Shown piece by piece: positions 46,474 through 55,031 of a stretch of 64,000 nucleotides of DNA. The stretch lies in contig NZ_JABRWO010000009.1 of NCBI RefSeq assembly GCF_013618625.1, positions 124,001-188,000 of the forward strand, written 5' to 3'. A program made the position numbers and the translations under genes. Under the pieces are notes generated by a model that did not search any database, was not told the origin of the DNA, and saw only the letters and a list, made by a program, of their open reading frames with translations. The stretch's first letter is position 1. Every line of letters starts with the position of its first letter. The DNA is from Bremerella alba (GTDB taxonomy: Bacteria; Planctomycetota; Planctomycetia; Pirellulales; Pirellulaceae).

Positions 46474-47202
46474 ATGAATTCGTTCCCCAAGCAGGCCGTC
46501 CTATTTACCTGCGAACATGGCGGTAATCGGATTCCCCCAAAATATGCTCTTCGTTTTGTCGAGCACCAAGAGCTTCTGCAGACGCATCGGGGCTGGGACC
46601 CCGGCACCTTCCAGGCAGCGACGTACTTCCACAAGCAAGTTGCCTCCGAGTTGTTCGCGAGCCAAACATCACGGCTGTTGATTGACCTCAATCGGTCAGA
46701 AACGCACCGCGCTCTCTTTTCCCCGTTGGTGCCTGCGCCTAGTGATTCGCAGCGGCTCGAACTGCTCGAAACCTATTACCGTCCTTGGCGACGGGAAGTT
46801 GGCGACTGGATAGCGAGCCAGGTCGAGGGCCAGCAGTTTGTCTGGCATCTCTCCTTTCATAGCTTTACGCCGGTGCTCGAGGGGGAAGTGCGAACTGCCG
46901 AAATTGGCCTTCTGTACGACCCTCGTCGAGGTGTGGAGCGAGACTACTGCGATCGCTGGCGAAAGCGAATCCTTGAAATATTTCCCGAATTTCGCGTTCG
47001 GATGAACTACCCGTACCGTGGAGTTTCCGACGGGCACACGACGGCGTTACGGAAGCGGTTTTCGGCCCAACGTTATGCTGGCATTGAATTGGAAGTCAAT
47101 CAGCAGCTTTTTCAGCAGTCAAACTATCGAGTAAAGCAGTTGATCTCCGGACTTTACCAAAGCTGGCATCGAGTCTTGCGGCAGACGGTTGAAGCCCGGT
47201 AG
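46474..47202 (+). CDS. N-formylglutamate amidohydrolase family protein
   Basis: 242 residues. Family pattern: VLFTCEHGGNRIPPKY with a metal-binding Glu-His, HRGWDPGT, LLIDLNRSETH, a central HLSFHSFTP and late GIELEVNQQLF. Members hydrolyse N-acyl glutamates or related amides in the cytosol using a metal. It is the fourth enzyme of the cluster. Here the substrate is more likely the product of the neighbouring ligases than N-formylglutamate from histidine breakdown (inference). Confidence 0.88.
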   Translation: MNSFPKQAVLFTCEHGGNRIPPKYALRFVEHQELLQTHRGWDPGTFQAATYFHKQVASELFASQTSRLLIDLNRSETHRALFSPLVPAPSDSQRLELLETYYRPWRREVGDWIASQVEGQQFVWHLSFHSFTPVLEGEVRTAEIGLLYDPRRGVERDYCDRWRKRILEIFPEFRVRMNYPYRGVSDGHTTALRKRFSAQRYAGIELEVNQQLFQQSNYRVKQLISGLYQSWHRVLRQTVEAR

Positions 47203-47594
47203 CGACTGATTGGTTCCATGGATCACGATTCGGCTGGATTGGCACGGATTGCCAGGTTCTGCTATTCCCCCGAGAGTAGACGTAACCGGTTGCGTACTTG
47301 CTACTTGAGATTCCCCCCGGGAATGTTATTCTAAGACTTGGCAAACAGAGAGGGGCTCGTTGGCTGGCTCGTGCTGCGCGCGGCAGCTTTATCGGTCTCT
47401 CTGCATTCATCTTTTGTTCAAGTTCGGGGGAACGTCGAACGATTGGGATCTTAAGGTTGGGGAAATTCAGACGCTCGGACTCTCGTCGCGCGATCTGATA
47501 GCGTCATGATGACAGTACATGCTTCTTCCTAGATTTCGCAATTCGCCGGTTCTCACAATCGCAACCTGACTCGCTAGTGGAATAGGAATTTTGC
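47203..47594. other. Intergenic region upstream of tssK
   Basis: 392 bases between the amidohydrolase gene and the type VI genes. It should contain the tssK promoter. No sigma-54 site with correct spacing, terminator or RNA found; ORFs on both strands look random. Confidence 0.45.
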
Positions 47595-49058
47595 ATGAAG
47601 AACCCACCCATCCATTGGTCGGAAGGGATGTTTCTTCGCCCCCATCATTTTCAAGCGCAGGACCGTCACTGGTACGAATTCTTAGAGAACTCGATCCGTG
47701 ATCTGATCCCGTACGCTTACGGCATCCGCTACATCGAAATCAGCGAGCAGGCCATCGCCAATTACCAAATCGAGGTTTCGCAGTGCGAGGCCCGGATGCG
47801 TGATGGATCGATTATTTCGATCGGCGGCAACGATCAGATGGACCGGGTTGATCTCCGTCAGGGGATCAAGGGCCTCCAAGACCTGAAAGAGGTCTTCCTC
47901 GAGAACGAGAAAATCCGTGTTTATTTGGCCGTCCCGCGAACTAAATTGGGACACGAGAACACGGCCCGCGACGCCCACATGCCCAATACACGTTACTACG
48001 AGTTTTCTCGCGAAGATGAAGAAGAGAATCGCGGCGGCAACCCTCAGGAGGTTTCGTTTCGCGAACTGAATATTCGTATTCTGCTGTCGACCGACGACCT
48101 GTCTGGTTTCGAGCTTTTGCCAATCTGTCAGATCGTGCGTAACGAGTCGGACGGTACGCCACGCATTGATCCGAATTATCACCCCCCATGTTTGGCCGTC
48201 GATGCCTGGACACCACTGGGCACCGGCATTGTGCGGCGGGTATTCGATTTAATCGGCGAGCGCATCGAGCGATTTCGCAACGACATTCTCAACCAGAACA
48301 TCACTTGGGACCCGCGCGAGATTGGGGACCTGGAAAAGATGATGCGGCTTCGGACCCTCAACGAAGCGTATGGAGAACTTCGCATTCTGGCGTTCAGCGA
48401 TGGCATTCATCCTTTGAAGGTCTATACGGCCCTATGCCGTATTGTCGGCCAACTCGCGATCTTCGACGAAAAAGAACGTCGCATCGAGAACATTCCGAAA
48501 TACGACCACGAGAATTTGGCCGAGATCTTTCAGTGGGCCTACAAAGAGATTCGCCGGCTCAGCGAAGGCCGGATCGATGCGACCTATGAGCATCGCTTCT
48601 TCTTGGGCAGTGGCCAGTCGATGCATGTCCAACTGGACCCGAAATGGTTCGACCCAAGCTGGGAATGGTACATCGGGTTTGAAGGGGTTAGCGTTTCCAA
48701 AGAAGATACCTATCAATTGGTCACCCAAGGATTTCACTGGGTGTTTGGAAGCGGGGAACAGGTCGAGACGTTATTTCGCAATAACATGCCAGGCGTGCGG
48801 CTTCGGCCGGTTGCTCAGCCGCCGCGAGTGCTGCCGCAAGGTGGTAACTGGGTTTACTTCCAGGTCCAACGGCAAGGTCCGCCCTGGGACGATGTCCAAC
48901 GTACCCAGACCATGGGCTGGCGATTCCAGGAAGAATACATTCACGACGTCAAAGAGTTGCAAGGCAAAAAACGTCTTGTGTTGAACATCCGAAACCAACT
49001 GATCGCGCTGCATGTCGCTGTATTCGCGCTGCGGCATGGCGAACAACCGAGAGCGTAA
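47595..49058 (+). CDS. tssK: Type VI secretion baseplate subunit TssK
   Basis: 487 residues. The N-terminal shell motif IHWSEGMFLRPHHFQAQDRHW is diagnostic, with PYAYGIRYIEIS and a C-terminal GVRLRPVAQPPRVLPQGGNWVYFQV region. TssK links the baseplate wedges to the TssL-TssM membrane complex. Start of the first type VI block; tssL follows after about 220 bases that include a CCCTCACCCTAGCCCTCT repeat. Confidence 0.95.
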   Translation: MKNPPIHWSEGMFLRPHHFQAQDRHWYEFLENSIRDLIPYAYGIRYIEISEQAIANYQIEVSQCEARMRDGSIISIGGNDQMDRVDLRQGIKGLQDLKEVFLENEKIRVYLAVPRTKLGHENTARDAHMPNTRYYEFSREDEEENRGGNPQEVSFRELNIRILLSTDDLSGFELLPICQIVRNESDGTPRIDPNYHPPCLAVDAWTPLGTGIVRRVFDLIGERIERFRNDILNQNITWDPREIGDLEKMMRLRTLNEAYGELRILAFSDGIHPLKVYTALCRIVGQLAIFDEKERRIENIPKYDHENLAEIFQWAYKEIRRLSEGRIDATYEHRFFLGSGQSMHVQLDPKWFDPSWEWYIGFEGVSVSKEDTYQLVTQGFHWVFGSGEQVETLFRNNMPGVRLRPVAQPPRVLPQGGNWVYFQVQRQGPPWDDVQRTQTMGWRFQEEYIHDVKELQGKKRLVLNIRNQLIALHVAVFALRHGEQPRA

Positions 49059-49154
49059 ATCGTTTTCAGTGCTGAGTAAGAGAAGAAGTCGAACTTGCTA
49101 GTGACCACTGAGAGCGAAACGTTAGGGGTTGGGAAACTGGGTCTCAGTTCGTCC

Positions 49155-49172
49155 CCTCACCCTAGCCCTCTT
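49155..49172 (+). repeat. Short dispersed repeat (second copy)
   Basis: CCCTCACCCTAGCCCTCT is identical to 30073-30090 and again is followed by a G-rich inverted partner (GGGGAGGGGGGA). This kind of intergenic hairpin repeat is common in many bacterial genomes. Confidence 0.6.
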
Positions 49173-49278
49173 CCGACAGGGGAGGGGGGACAGAAAATGA
49201 ATATGGCCGAGAGGATAGAGAATGGTCCTGGATTCTCTGGCTGAAAACTGAACACTTCCAACTGAACACTAACTTCCA

Positions 49279-49920
49279 ATGACTCCAAAGTTTGCCAAAG
49301 CAGTTGATCCCATTTTTCTGTGCATGCTTGATCTGCTGGATCGGATTGAACGGGATGGGAATTCGTTGGACCCCAGCCAGGAACGAATTCGCGTGAAGAA
49401 GCGAATCGATACGGCTGAGAATCTACTGGGCCAGACAGCCGAATGGGAGCTTGCCAAATACGCCTTGGTGGGCTGGATCGACCAGATGCTGATCACGGCC
49501 CCCTGGAACGGTGCCAACTGGTGGCAGAATAACGACCTTGAGTTTGAATGCTTCCATAGCGGTAAGGCGTTCGAGCATTTCTTTGTGGCGGCGAAGGAAG
49601 CTCAAAGCTTGGCCAACAAAGATGCGTTGGAAGTTTACTACATATGCGTGGTTCTCGGTTTTCGAGGCCTGTATGGGCACCCGCACTCGCTGCAGTACAC
49701 ACAGCATTACGGCCTGCCGGCCGACCTGGATACCTGGGCGAAGCAGACCGCTTCGGCCCTGCAATTGGCGATCGGTCGTAGCGCGATCATGGACCGCCCC
49801 GAACCTGGCGAAGGGGCGCCTCCGCTCAATGGCTACAACAAGCTGATCAATATGTCGCTCTTCGCGGTGATTATGGTCGCGATTTGCGTCGGATATTTTT
49901 TGATGTTTGGACTTAAGTAA
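49279..49920 (+). CDS. tssL: Type VI secretion membrane protein TssL (DotU/IcmH)
   Basis: 213 residues with a DotU-type helical cytosolic domain (ENLLGQTAEWELAKYALVGWIDQMLI, WWQNNDLEFECF, EVYYICVVLGFRGLYG). A single C-terminal membrane helix (LINMSLFAVIMVAICVGYFLMFG) ends the protein, so no peptidoglycan-binding extension is present. Forms the inner-membrane complex with TssM, encoded next. Confidence 0.93.
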   Translation: MTPKFAKAVDPIFLCMLDLLDRIERDGNSLDPSQERIRVKKRIDTAENLLGQTAEWELAKYALVGWIDQMLITAPWNGANWWQNNDLEFECFHSGKAFEHFFVAAKEAQSLANKDALEVYYICVVLGFRGLYGHPHSLQYTQHYGLPADLDTWAKQTASALQLAIGRSAIMDRPEPGEGAPPLNGYNKLINMSLFAVIMVAICVGYFLMFGLK

Positions 49921-50043
49921 AGACTAGTTATTGGCGTGAAGTTTTCAGTTTTCAGTAAGAAGGAAGTTCACCTTCTTTTCTCTTTCTGAAAATGAAAATC
50001 TGCTCTCTGAAAACTAGGCACCAGAGAACCGAAGGTTCGACTC

Positions 50044-51738
50044 ATGATGGCATTCGTTTATCAACTTGTTTACTACATTACGCTGCCGTTCACCGCGTTT
50101 AATACGTTGGCGACGAATATCCCTGGCATACGTAGTCTGGGGAAAATCACGGTCCCAACGCGAATCGCCTGGCTGGTGTTCGTCTTTCTTTTCTTCGTGT
50201 TGGTATCGTTTTGCGTAACCTTTCAGTTCTCGGACACGTCGGCCCAGTGGAACGATTACCTGCTGGATTGGAAGACAGGGCTCACCGTCTTCGCGTTGAT
50301 GATCGTCATCCCGGTCGTCTCGTACTACATCGTGAAGATCTGGATGGAAGAGGATACATCGGAATACCCCGATATCGACAAGGCCTGGAAACAAGGTCTG
50401 ACGGCTCTTGAAAAGCATGGTATTCCATTAGGTAGCACGCCGTTGTTTCTAATCCTGGGTAATCCGGACGATCGCCGTGCGAGCAACCTGATGCGGGCCT
50501 CTGGTTTTGGCTTCAATGTTTCCGACCCTGCCCAAGGTCCCGCAGCCCTGCATTGGTATGCCAATCCAGATGCGATCTTTGTCTTCCTGACACAGACTTC
50601 GTGTTTGTCGACGTTGACCGATGGCTATAAGAATCATACGAATAAAAACTCGCAGCTTGCCACACCGGCCCCGCAGCAAATCCCTGGGGGGCAAACGATC
50701 GTCGCCGGTGCGGGGCAGCAAAGCTTGATTGCGGAGCAATTGGACCACACGTTAGGTGCGGACGAAAACGAAGACGAGCAGCGCTTCATGGAAGCTCCTC
50801 CGAGCATGCAAGCAGGCGTCGGGGCGACGATGGATTTCGGTCAAGGGATGGCCGGTGGCCAAACTATGAACTTCGGCGCAGACGATGCCGCCCAGGCCGC
50901 GTTGATCTCGAAGTCAGGCATGCGACAGTCGAAGTCTGATATGACCGATCAAATGGAACGCCTGAAATACGTTTGCAAGCTCATTAACAAATCGCGCCGT
51001 CCTGTCTGTCCGATCAACGGTCTGCTGGTCACCATTCCATTTGACATGATCGAAGATTCCAGCGAACCCATTCAGCTTGCCGTTCAAAGCGACTTGGACG
51101 TGATCCGTTCGACGACCCGTTTACGCTGCAGCGTGACGGCACTGATCACCGAGATGGAAAGCGCCCAAGGCTTTCTGGAACTTATCAAACGCGTGGGAGA
51201 GAAGCGGGCCAAAGAGCAGCGTTTCGGCAAAGGCTTCAACGTCTGGAATCCGCCCATTGCCGAACAACTGGAAGCTGTCTCGCAGCATGCCACCGGGGCG
51301 TTCGAGGACTGGACCTATCTGCTGTTTCGCGAAAAAGACGGTCTCCGCCGCCCAGGCAATCCTAAATTGTTTGAACTGCTGTGTAAAATTCGTGGCAAGT
51401 TCAGTGAATGCATGACCAACATCATCGCCAACTCGTTCGGTTTCGAGCCCGATAAGAACCCCCGTGCGGCAGGCAACTCACTGCTGTTTGCAGGTTGTTA
51501 TTTCGCGGCGACCGGCGACACGGGCGACCGCCAGGCTTTTGTCCGCAGCGTGCTATATAAGGTCATGGAACAAGACGCTGAACTCGACTGGAACCAGGAT
51601 GCATTGGAAGAGAATACAGGTGCCGAATTCGCCGCCAATATTGCCGCGTTGGTCGGCGGCGTGTGCCTGTTGATCTTGATCGGCTTCGCTCTGAATTCTT
51701 TCTTCGGCGAGTACATGCCGTGGCACCACGACCAATAA
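50044..51738 (+). CDS. tssM: Short TssM-like (IcmF) protein without periplasmic domain
   Basis: 564 residues against about 1,100-1,200 for TssM. Membrane helices lie near 41-61 and 80-99, a cytosolic domain follows, and a third helix (LVGGVCLLILIGFALNSFF) ends the chain 10 residues before the stop. The Walker A stretch is lost: LFLILGNPDDRRASNL replaces G-x-x-G-x-G-K-T. The large periplasmic domain that binds TssJ is absent. IcmF-type features downstream (LICTTRLRCSVTAL-like stretch, GERVKRAKEQRFGKGF-like stretch) and the position after tssL support homology. It is not a frameshift: the frame simply ends, and lipoprotein genes begin 100 bases later. Confidence 0.85.
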   Translation: MMAFVYQLVYYITLPFTAFNTLATNIPGIRSLGKITVPTRIAWLVFVFLFFVLVSFCVTFQFSDTSAQWNDYLLDWKTGLTVFALMIVIPVVSYYIVKIWMEEDTSEYPDIDKAWKQGLTALEKHGIPLGSTPLFLILGNPDDRRASNLMRASGFGFNVSDPAQGPAALHWYANPDAIFVFLTQTSCLSTLTDGYKNHTNKNSQLATPAPQQIPGGQTIVAGAGQQSLIAEQLDHTLGADENEDEQRFMEAPPSMQAGVGATMDFGQGMAGGQTMNFGADDAAQAALISKSGMRQSKSDMTDQMERLKYVCKLINKSRRPVCPINGLLVTIPFDMIEDSSEPIQLAVQSDLDVIRSTTRLRCSVTALITEMESAQGFLELIKRVGEKRAKEQRFGKGFNVWNPPIAEQLEAVSQHATGAFEDWTYLLFREKDGLRRPGNPKLFELLCKIRGKFSECMTNIIANSFGFEPDKNPRAAGNSLLFAGCYFAATGDTGDRQAFVRSVLYKVMEQDAELDWNQDALEENTGAEFAANIAALVGGVCLLILIGFALNSFFGEYMPWHHDQ

Positions 51739-51841
51739 CTGGGGAGGCCAGTTTTCTGATTTAACAGAGAACTGCGATGGGGTATGATGGGATCGCTCAT
51801 AAGTGCGGCTTCCGTCTCTCTTCCCTTAAAGGTCTCCGGCC

Positions 51842-52192
51842 ATGTTTGCCCCTGCTAAGGTTCTCTCGCTGCTTTTGCTTTCTTTTAGCCTTCTCGTTGC
51901 CACGCAGTCTGGCTGTGGTGCTCCGGCCGACGAGCCGCTGGGGCCGGAAGACATTCGCCTGAAGATCACCGGCGCTAACACCGACGCGGATAGAGACGCC
52001 ATTGAGGCCGAACTGGAAAGCATGTCGGACCTGCCCGGCAACCATAACACATCCATGCGTTGGGCGACGAACCAGCCGCTGACGATTAAGTTCGGGCCCG
52101 TCGCCGATCCGCAAAAGTTTGCCGAGAAAGTGAAATTCGGCACGGTCGATAAGATCGAAGACCGGACCGTATTTATTACTTATACGAAATAG
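51842..52192 (+). CDS. Small lipoprotein 1 of the type VI locus
   Basis: 116 residues with a lipobox (QSGC, near Cys25). The mature domain contains FGPVADPQKFAEKVKFGTVDKIEDRTVFI, matching the paralogue encoded next. Follows tssM on the same strand. TssJ is a lipoprotein but usually longer and unlike this one; a role as its substitute is inference from position. Confidence 0.75.
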   Translation: MFAPAKVLSLLLLSFSLLVATQSGCGAPADEPLGPEDIRLKITGANTDADRDAIEAELESMSDLPGNHNTSMRWATNQPLTIKFGPVADPQKFAEKVKFGTVDKIEDRTVFITYTK

Positions 52193-52241
52193 CCTTGGTT
52201 GGTTTCTTCCCTTCAGGGTACCCATCGCTCAGGAGAATGCC

Positions 52242-52685
52242 ATGCGATCGCAACGCTTCATGCTTCTTGTCGGCTTACTTGTCCTGCCACTTCTCACAGC
52301 ACTTGGCTGCTCGGGCAAGCATACCGTGACTTTAAAGGTTTCCGGAACGTCCACCAGCGAGCAGCGCGAGAAGATCTCGGAGACGGCCAAGTCCCTTACC
52401 GACGGCAACAGCAACTACATCTCGGCGTACCACATGAACGACACCTACACGGTAAACGTGGGCCCAGTGATGGATGTTGAGGCATTCGTCAAACAGATCG
52501 ACTTCGGCAAGGTGACCAAGGTGGAAGATCGAACTATCTATGTTGATCTAAACGCCAAGCCAGACGCCGAAGAGCCAGCGGCAACTGATCCGGCCACCAC
52601 CGATCCGGCTCCGACGGAGATAGGGCCCATGGAAGAAACACCGCTGGAAACCGTTCCGATGGATTCTGCTAGTGAAGAGAAGTAA
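52242..52685 (+). CDS. Small lipoprotein 2 of the type VI locus
   Basis: 147 residues with a lipobox (ALGC, near Cys23). Mature part: VNVGPVMDVEAFVKQIDFGKVTKVEDRTIYV, aligned clearly with lipoprotein 1, then an acidic Pro/Thr/Glu tail (about residues 107-147). It looks like a tandem duplicate that gained a low-complexity tail. Starts 49 bases after lipoprotein 1. Confidence 0.75.
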   Translation: MRSQRFMLLVGLLVLPLLTALGCSGKHTVTLKVSGTSTSEQREKISETAKSLTDGNSNYISAYHMNDTYTVNVGPVMDVEAFVKQIDFGKVTKVEDRTIYVDLNAKPDAEEPAATDPATTDPAPTEIGPMEETPLETVPMDSASEEK

Positions 52686-52744
52686 ATTTACTCCGCAGAA
52701 CGCCTTTTCGAGAGACTATTGGCAATTTAAACCGCTTCGAAAAA

Positions 52745-52783
52745 GCAAGAGTCGCTCCCAGGGCAGTTGGTTGCGACTCTTGC
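52745..52783 (+). terminator. Hairpin after the lipoprotein genes
   Basis: GCAAGAGTCGC pairs with GCGACTCTTGC (11 bp) with a 17-base loop. It lies between the convergent lipoprotein and DUF1559 genes. The tail after it is not T-rich. Confidence 0.6.
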
Positions 52784-52788
52784 CGTGT

Positions 52789-52821
52789 TAAGCGAGAGAA
52801 TTTTGGGGAAACTCTCGCTTA
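52789..52821 (-). terminator. Hairpin at the end of the DUF1559 gene
   Basis: TAAGCGAGAG pairs with CTCTCGCTTA around a T/G-rich loop, overlapping the DUF1559 stop codon. It probably contributes to termination of the convergent transcripts. Confidence 0.6.
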
Positions 52822-53847
52822 GAATTCGCTGACGACTTCGCCTCCGGCACGCGTTGCCAGGGACCGCCAAGTGGTTAGGTCAATCGTTTCGCTAATCGAG
52901 CGGCTGCTTCCGTCGAACATGACCACATCGACCACACCGGGGTGCCAACTGCGGCTGGTGACGATGGCGTAAGTTGGATTGCCGCTGCTGCCATCTTTGC
53001 CTTCCTGCCACGAGTTGTAGTCGCACTCGGGGTAGGCCGTGCCACCGATGGTGCAGCCTGTTTGGGTGTTCGGCGTCATCGCTGCCGTAAAGCCGGTGTG
53101 ATGCACGCGACCATCGGGCCATTCGGTATGGCCGGTGTTTTTCTCGTCAGAGCCTGAGGCAATTTGCGTTTCGGCAGCGGTGATCGAAGCAGGGATGCTT
53201 GTCGAATCAGGGCCATCGTTACGCCGGTAAGGCGTCCAGGCCTTCACCTCGGCTGCGAGCAACGTGTTGGACGATCCGTCGGTGGCATCGCGGAAGGAAA
53301 GCTTCGAGTTGGGATAGAACAACCCATTTCCGCCTTGTTTCGTAGTAGGGTTGAAAACGAACCACGTTCCGTAATTGAAGCCGTACGAGGTCGGCCACAG
53401 CTTGACCTTTCCGCTGCCTGGGTCACGTTCGCGCCCGGCGCCGGGGTCGCTGGGACAACCATAACCGGGGATCTTCAAGCCATCAATCGGCGTCTGGAAG
53501 TCCCAGGCCGTAGTGATGTCGACTTGGTCGTATAGATTGCCTTGTTCCAGGAAACTGAGGATGCGCCCATGCACACCCCAGGAACCATTGTTGCCGGTCG
53601 AGGAGACCGACAGGTCGACCGTGCAGCCCATGGGCAGAGAGCGATACGTGTCGATGTAGTTATGCGTGGCCAAGCCCATCTGCTTCAAGTTGTTCTTGCA
53701 ACTCATTCGCCGGGCGGCCTCGCGAGCCTGTTGCACGGCCGGCAAGAGTAAGGCGATAAGAACGCCGATGATGGCGATCACCACCAAGAGTTCTACTAAT
53801 GTGAAACCGGTGGGCGGCGATTTCCGTAGGGTGGGAAAGGTCGTCAT
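52819..53847 (-). CDS. DUF1559 prepilin-like protein (second copy)
   Basis: 342 residues. Leader [22 protein letters not shown] after [14 protein letters not shown], then [20 protein letters not shown] and the late H-x9-DG motif ([14 protein letters not shown]). No lipoprotein partner lies downstream, unlike the copy at 32 kb. It is inserted in the type VI locus in the opposite direction, so any functional link to secretion is doubtful. Confidence 0.92.
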   Translation of the reverse strand: MTTFPTLRKSPPTGFTLVELLVVIAIIGVLIALLLPAVQQAREAARRMSCKNNLKQMGLATHNYIDTYRSLPMGCTVDLSVSSTGNNGSWGVHGRILSFLEQGNLYDQVDITTAWDFQTPIDGLKIPGYGCPSDPGAGRERDPGSGKVKLWPTSYGFNYGTWFVFNPTTKQGGNGLFYPNSKLSFRDATDGSSNTLLAAEVKAWTPYRRNDGPDSTSIPASITAAETQIASGSDEKNTGHTEWPDGRVHHTGFTAAMTPNTQTGCTIGGTAYPECDYNSWQEGKDGSSGNPTYAIVTSRSWHPGVVDVVMFDGSSRSISETIDLTTWRSLATRAGGEVVSEF

Positions 53848-54165
53848 GCGTCTTCTGCTGTCCTTCCTAATCAGGCATCCGGCATTGGGGGCGAAGCCTG
53901 TTGGGTGTAAGACGCGGGCAAGGAAAATTCAAGAGTCAACGAAACGTGCCCGCGTAAGATTCGCGCAAGATGCAATCGACATGCCTAACAAGCTTAAGGG
54001 GGATCGTTGAATATGGTTAGCATGCGAACTACCGTGTTAACACTCGAATGAGAGTCAGTTTCGTACGCAAAAGATTGAACGGAGAATCCATTGAGCAAAT
54101 ACTCGTCAAATAGCTGACGCAAAGCGTGTGTTACTTGAACCGACAGTCGCGTCGTCTGAAGTGAC
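53848..54165. other. Divergent intergenic region
   Basis: About 318 bases between the DUF1559 gene and the methyltransferase. It must hold both promoters. No recognisable binding site, RNA or terminator seen. Confidence 0.45.
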
Positions 54166-54963
54166 ATGCTTATGATGGAGCAACGACGAATTGTCACGTG
54201 GGTTGGTACTTACGGAGGAGAGTCTGTGGAAGCGATTATTGACCTTTTTCTTGGTCTCGAGCGGATGGCACCTGGCAGTCTGGAAACGACGGCCAAGGCA
54301 TTTCAAGTTGCTGCGCAAGATTATGACATTGAAAAAATTGTTGAGTTCGGATGCGGTAGCGGAGTTTCCACGATCGAACTCGCCCGGTTGAGTGGCGCTC
54401 CAATCATTGGGGTCGATAACTGTGCCCCCTTTCTTGCGCAGCTGAAGCAGAAGATTGCTCAGGCTGGACTTGATCAGCAGATACAGGTGCGCGAGCAAAG
54501 CATGGAAGTTGCTTGGCGAAAGGGAACCTGTTTCGATTTGATTTGGTGCGAAGGCTCAGCGTATGCCATTGGTCTTGAGAACGCACTACAGCGATGGCGA
54601 GAGCTGCTTAAGCCTGGGGGGCGAATTGCTCTCAGCGACTTGGTCTGGATCGATACCGATCCGGACGCGGAAGTCCAAGAGTACTGGCAGAACCAAGGCG
54701 TCACCCTTTGTTACCCAAACGACACGCTGGCTTTGTTTTCGTCGCAAGGATACCAAGTCGTCGATTATTTTATTTTTCCTGAGAGCGACTGGCAGAACTA
54801 TTACCAGCCGCTTCGAGCCCGCTTGCCGCGATGGAAGGCCGAATATTCATATCCGGAAAATGCCGGTGCGATCGATCAATTGTTTCAAGAAGAATTGAGA
54901 ATGTACGACCAGTTCAAAGCCCAATATGGCTATGCGTTTTTCATTGCTCAGCGAGCCCCTTGA
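54166..54963 (+). CDS. Class I SAM-dependent methyltransferase
   Basis: 265 residues. SAM-binding motif I IVEFGCGSGVSTIELA (about residues 64-79), acidic motif IIGVDNC after strand 2, motif with FDLIWCEGSAYAIG, and post-motif LLKPGGRIALSDLVW. The substrate is not evident; the C-terminal part is helical. It neighbours a sulfatase that starts 68 bases later, so the two could be co-transcribed. Confidence 0.88.
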   Translation: MLMMEQRRIVTWVGTYGGESVEAIIDLFLGLERMAPGSLETTAKAFQVAAQDYDIEKIVEFGCGSGVSTIELARLSGAPIIGVDNCAPFLAQLKQKIAQAGLDQQIQVREQSMEVAWRKGTCFDLIWCEGSAYAIGLENALQRWRELLKPGGRIALSDLVWIDTDPDAEVQEYWQNQGVTLCYPNDTLALFSSQGYQVVDYFIFPESDWQNYYQPLRARLPRWKAEYSYPENAGAIDQLFQEELRMYDQFKAQYGYAFFIAQRAP

Positions 54964-55031
54964 ATTCGAGATTGCCCCGGCATCGTGCTATGATGAGACG
55001 ACCTCGATACTTACCCCCTGGAGATCAAGTC

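Noticed and set aside
47233-47250. TTGGCACGGATTGCC considered as a sigma-54 promoter for tssK
   Set aside because: Spacing between GG and GC is eight instead of ten bases.
49059-50043. CTGAAAACT-like repeats around tssL, considered as a CRISPR-like or tandem array
   Set aside because: Short, irregular and with no uniform spacers; more likely simple intergenic repeats.
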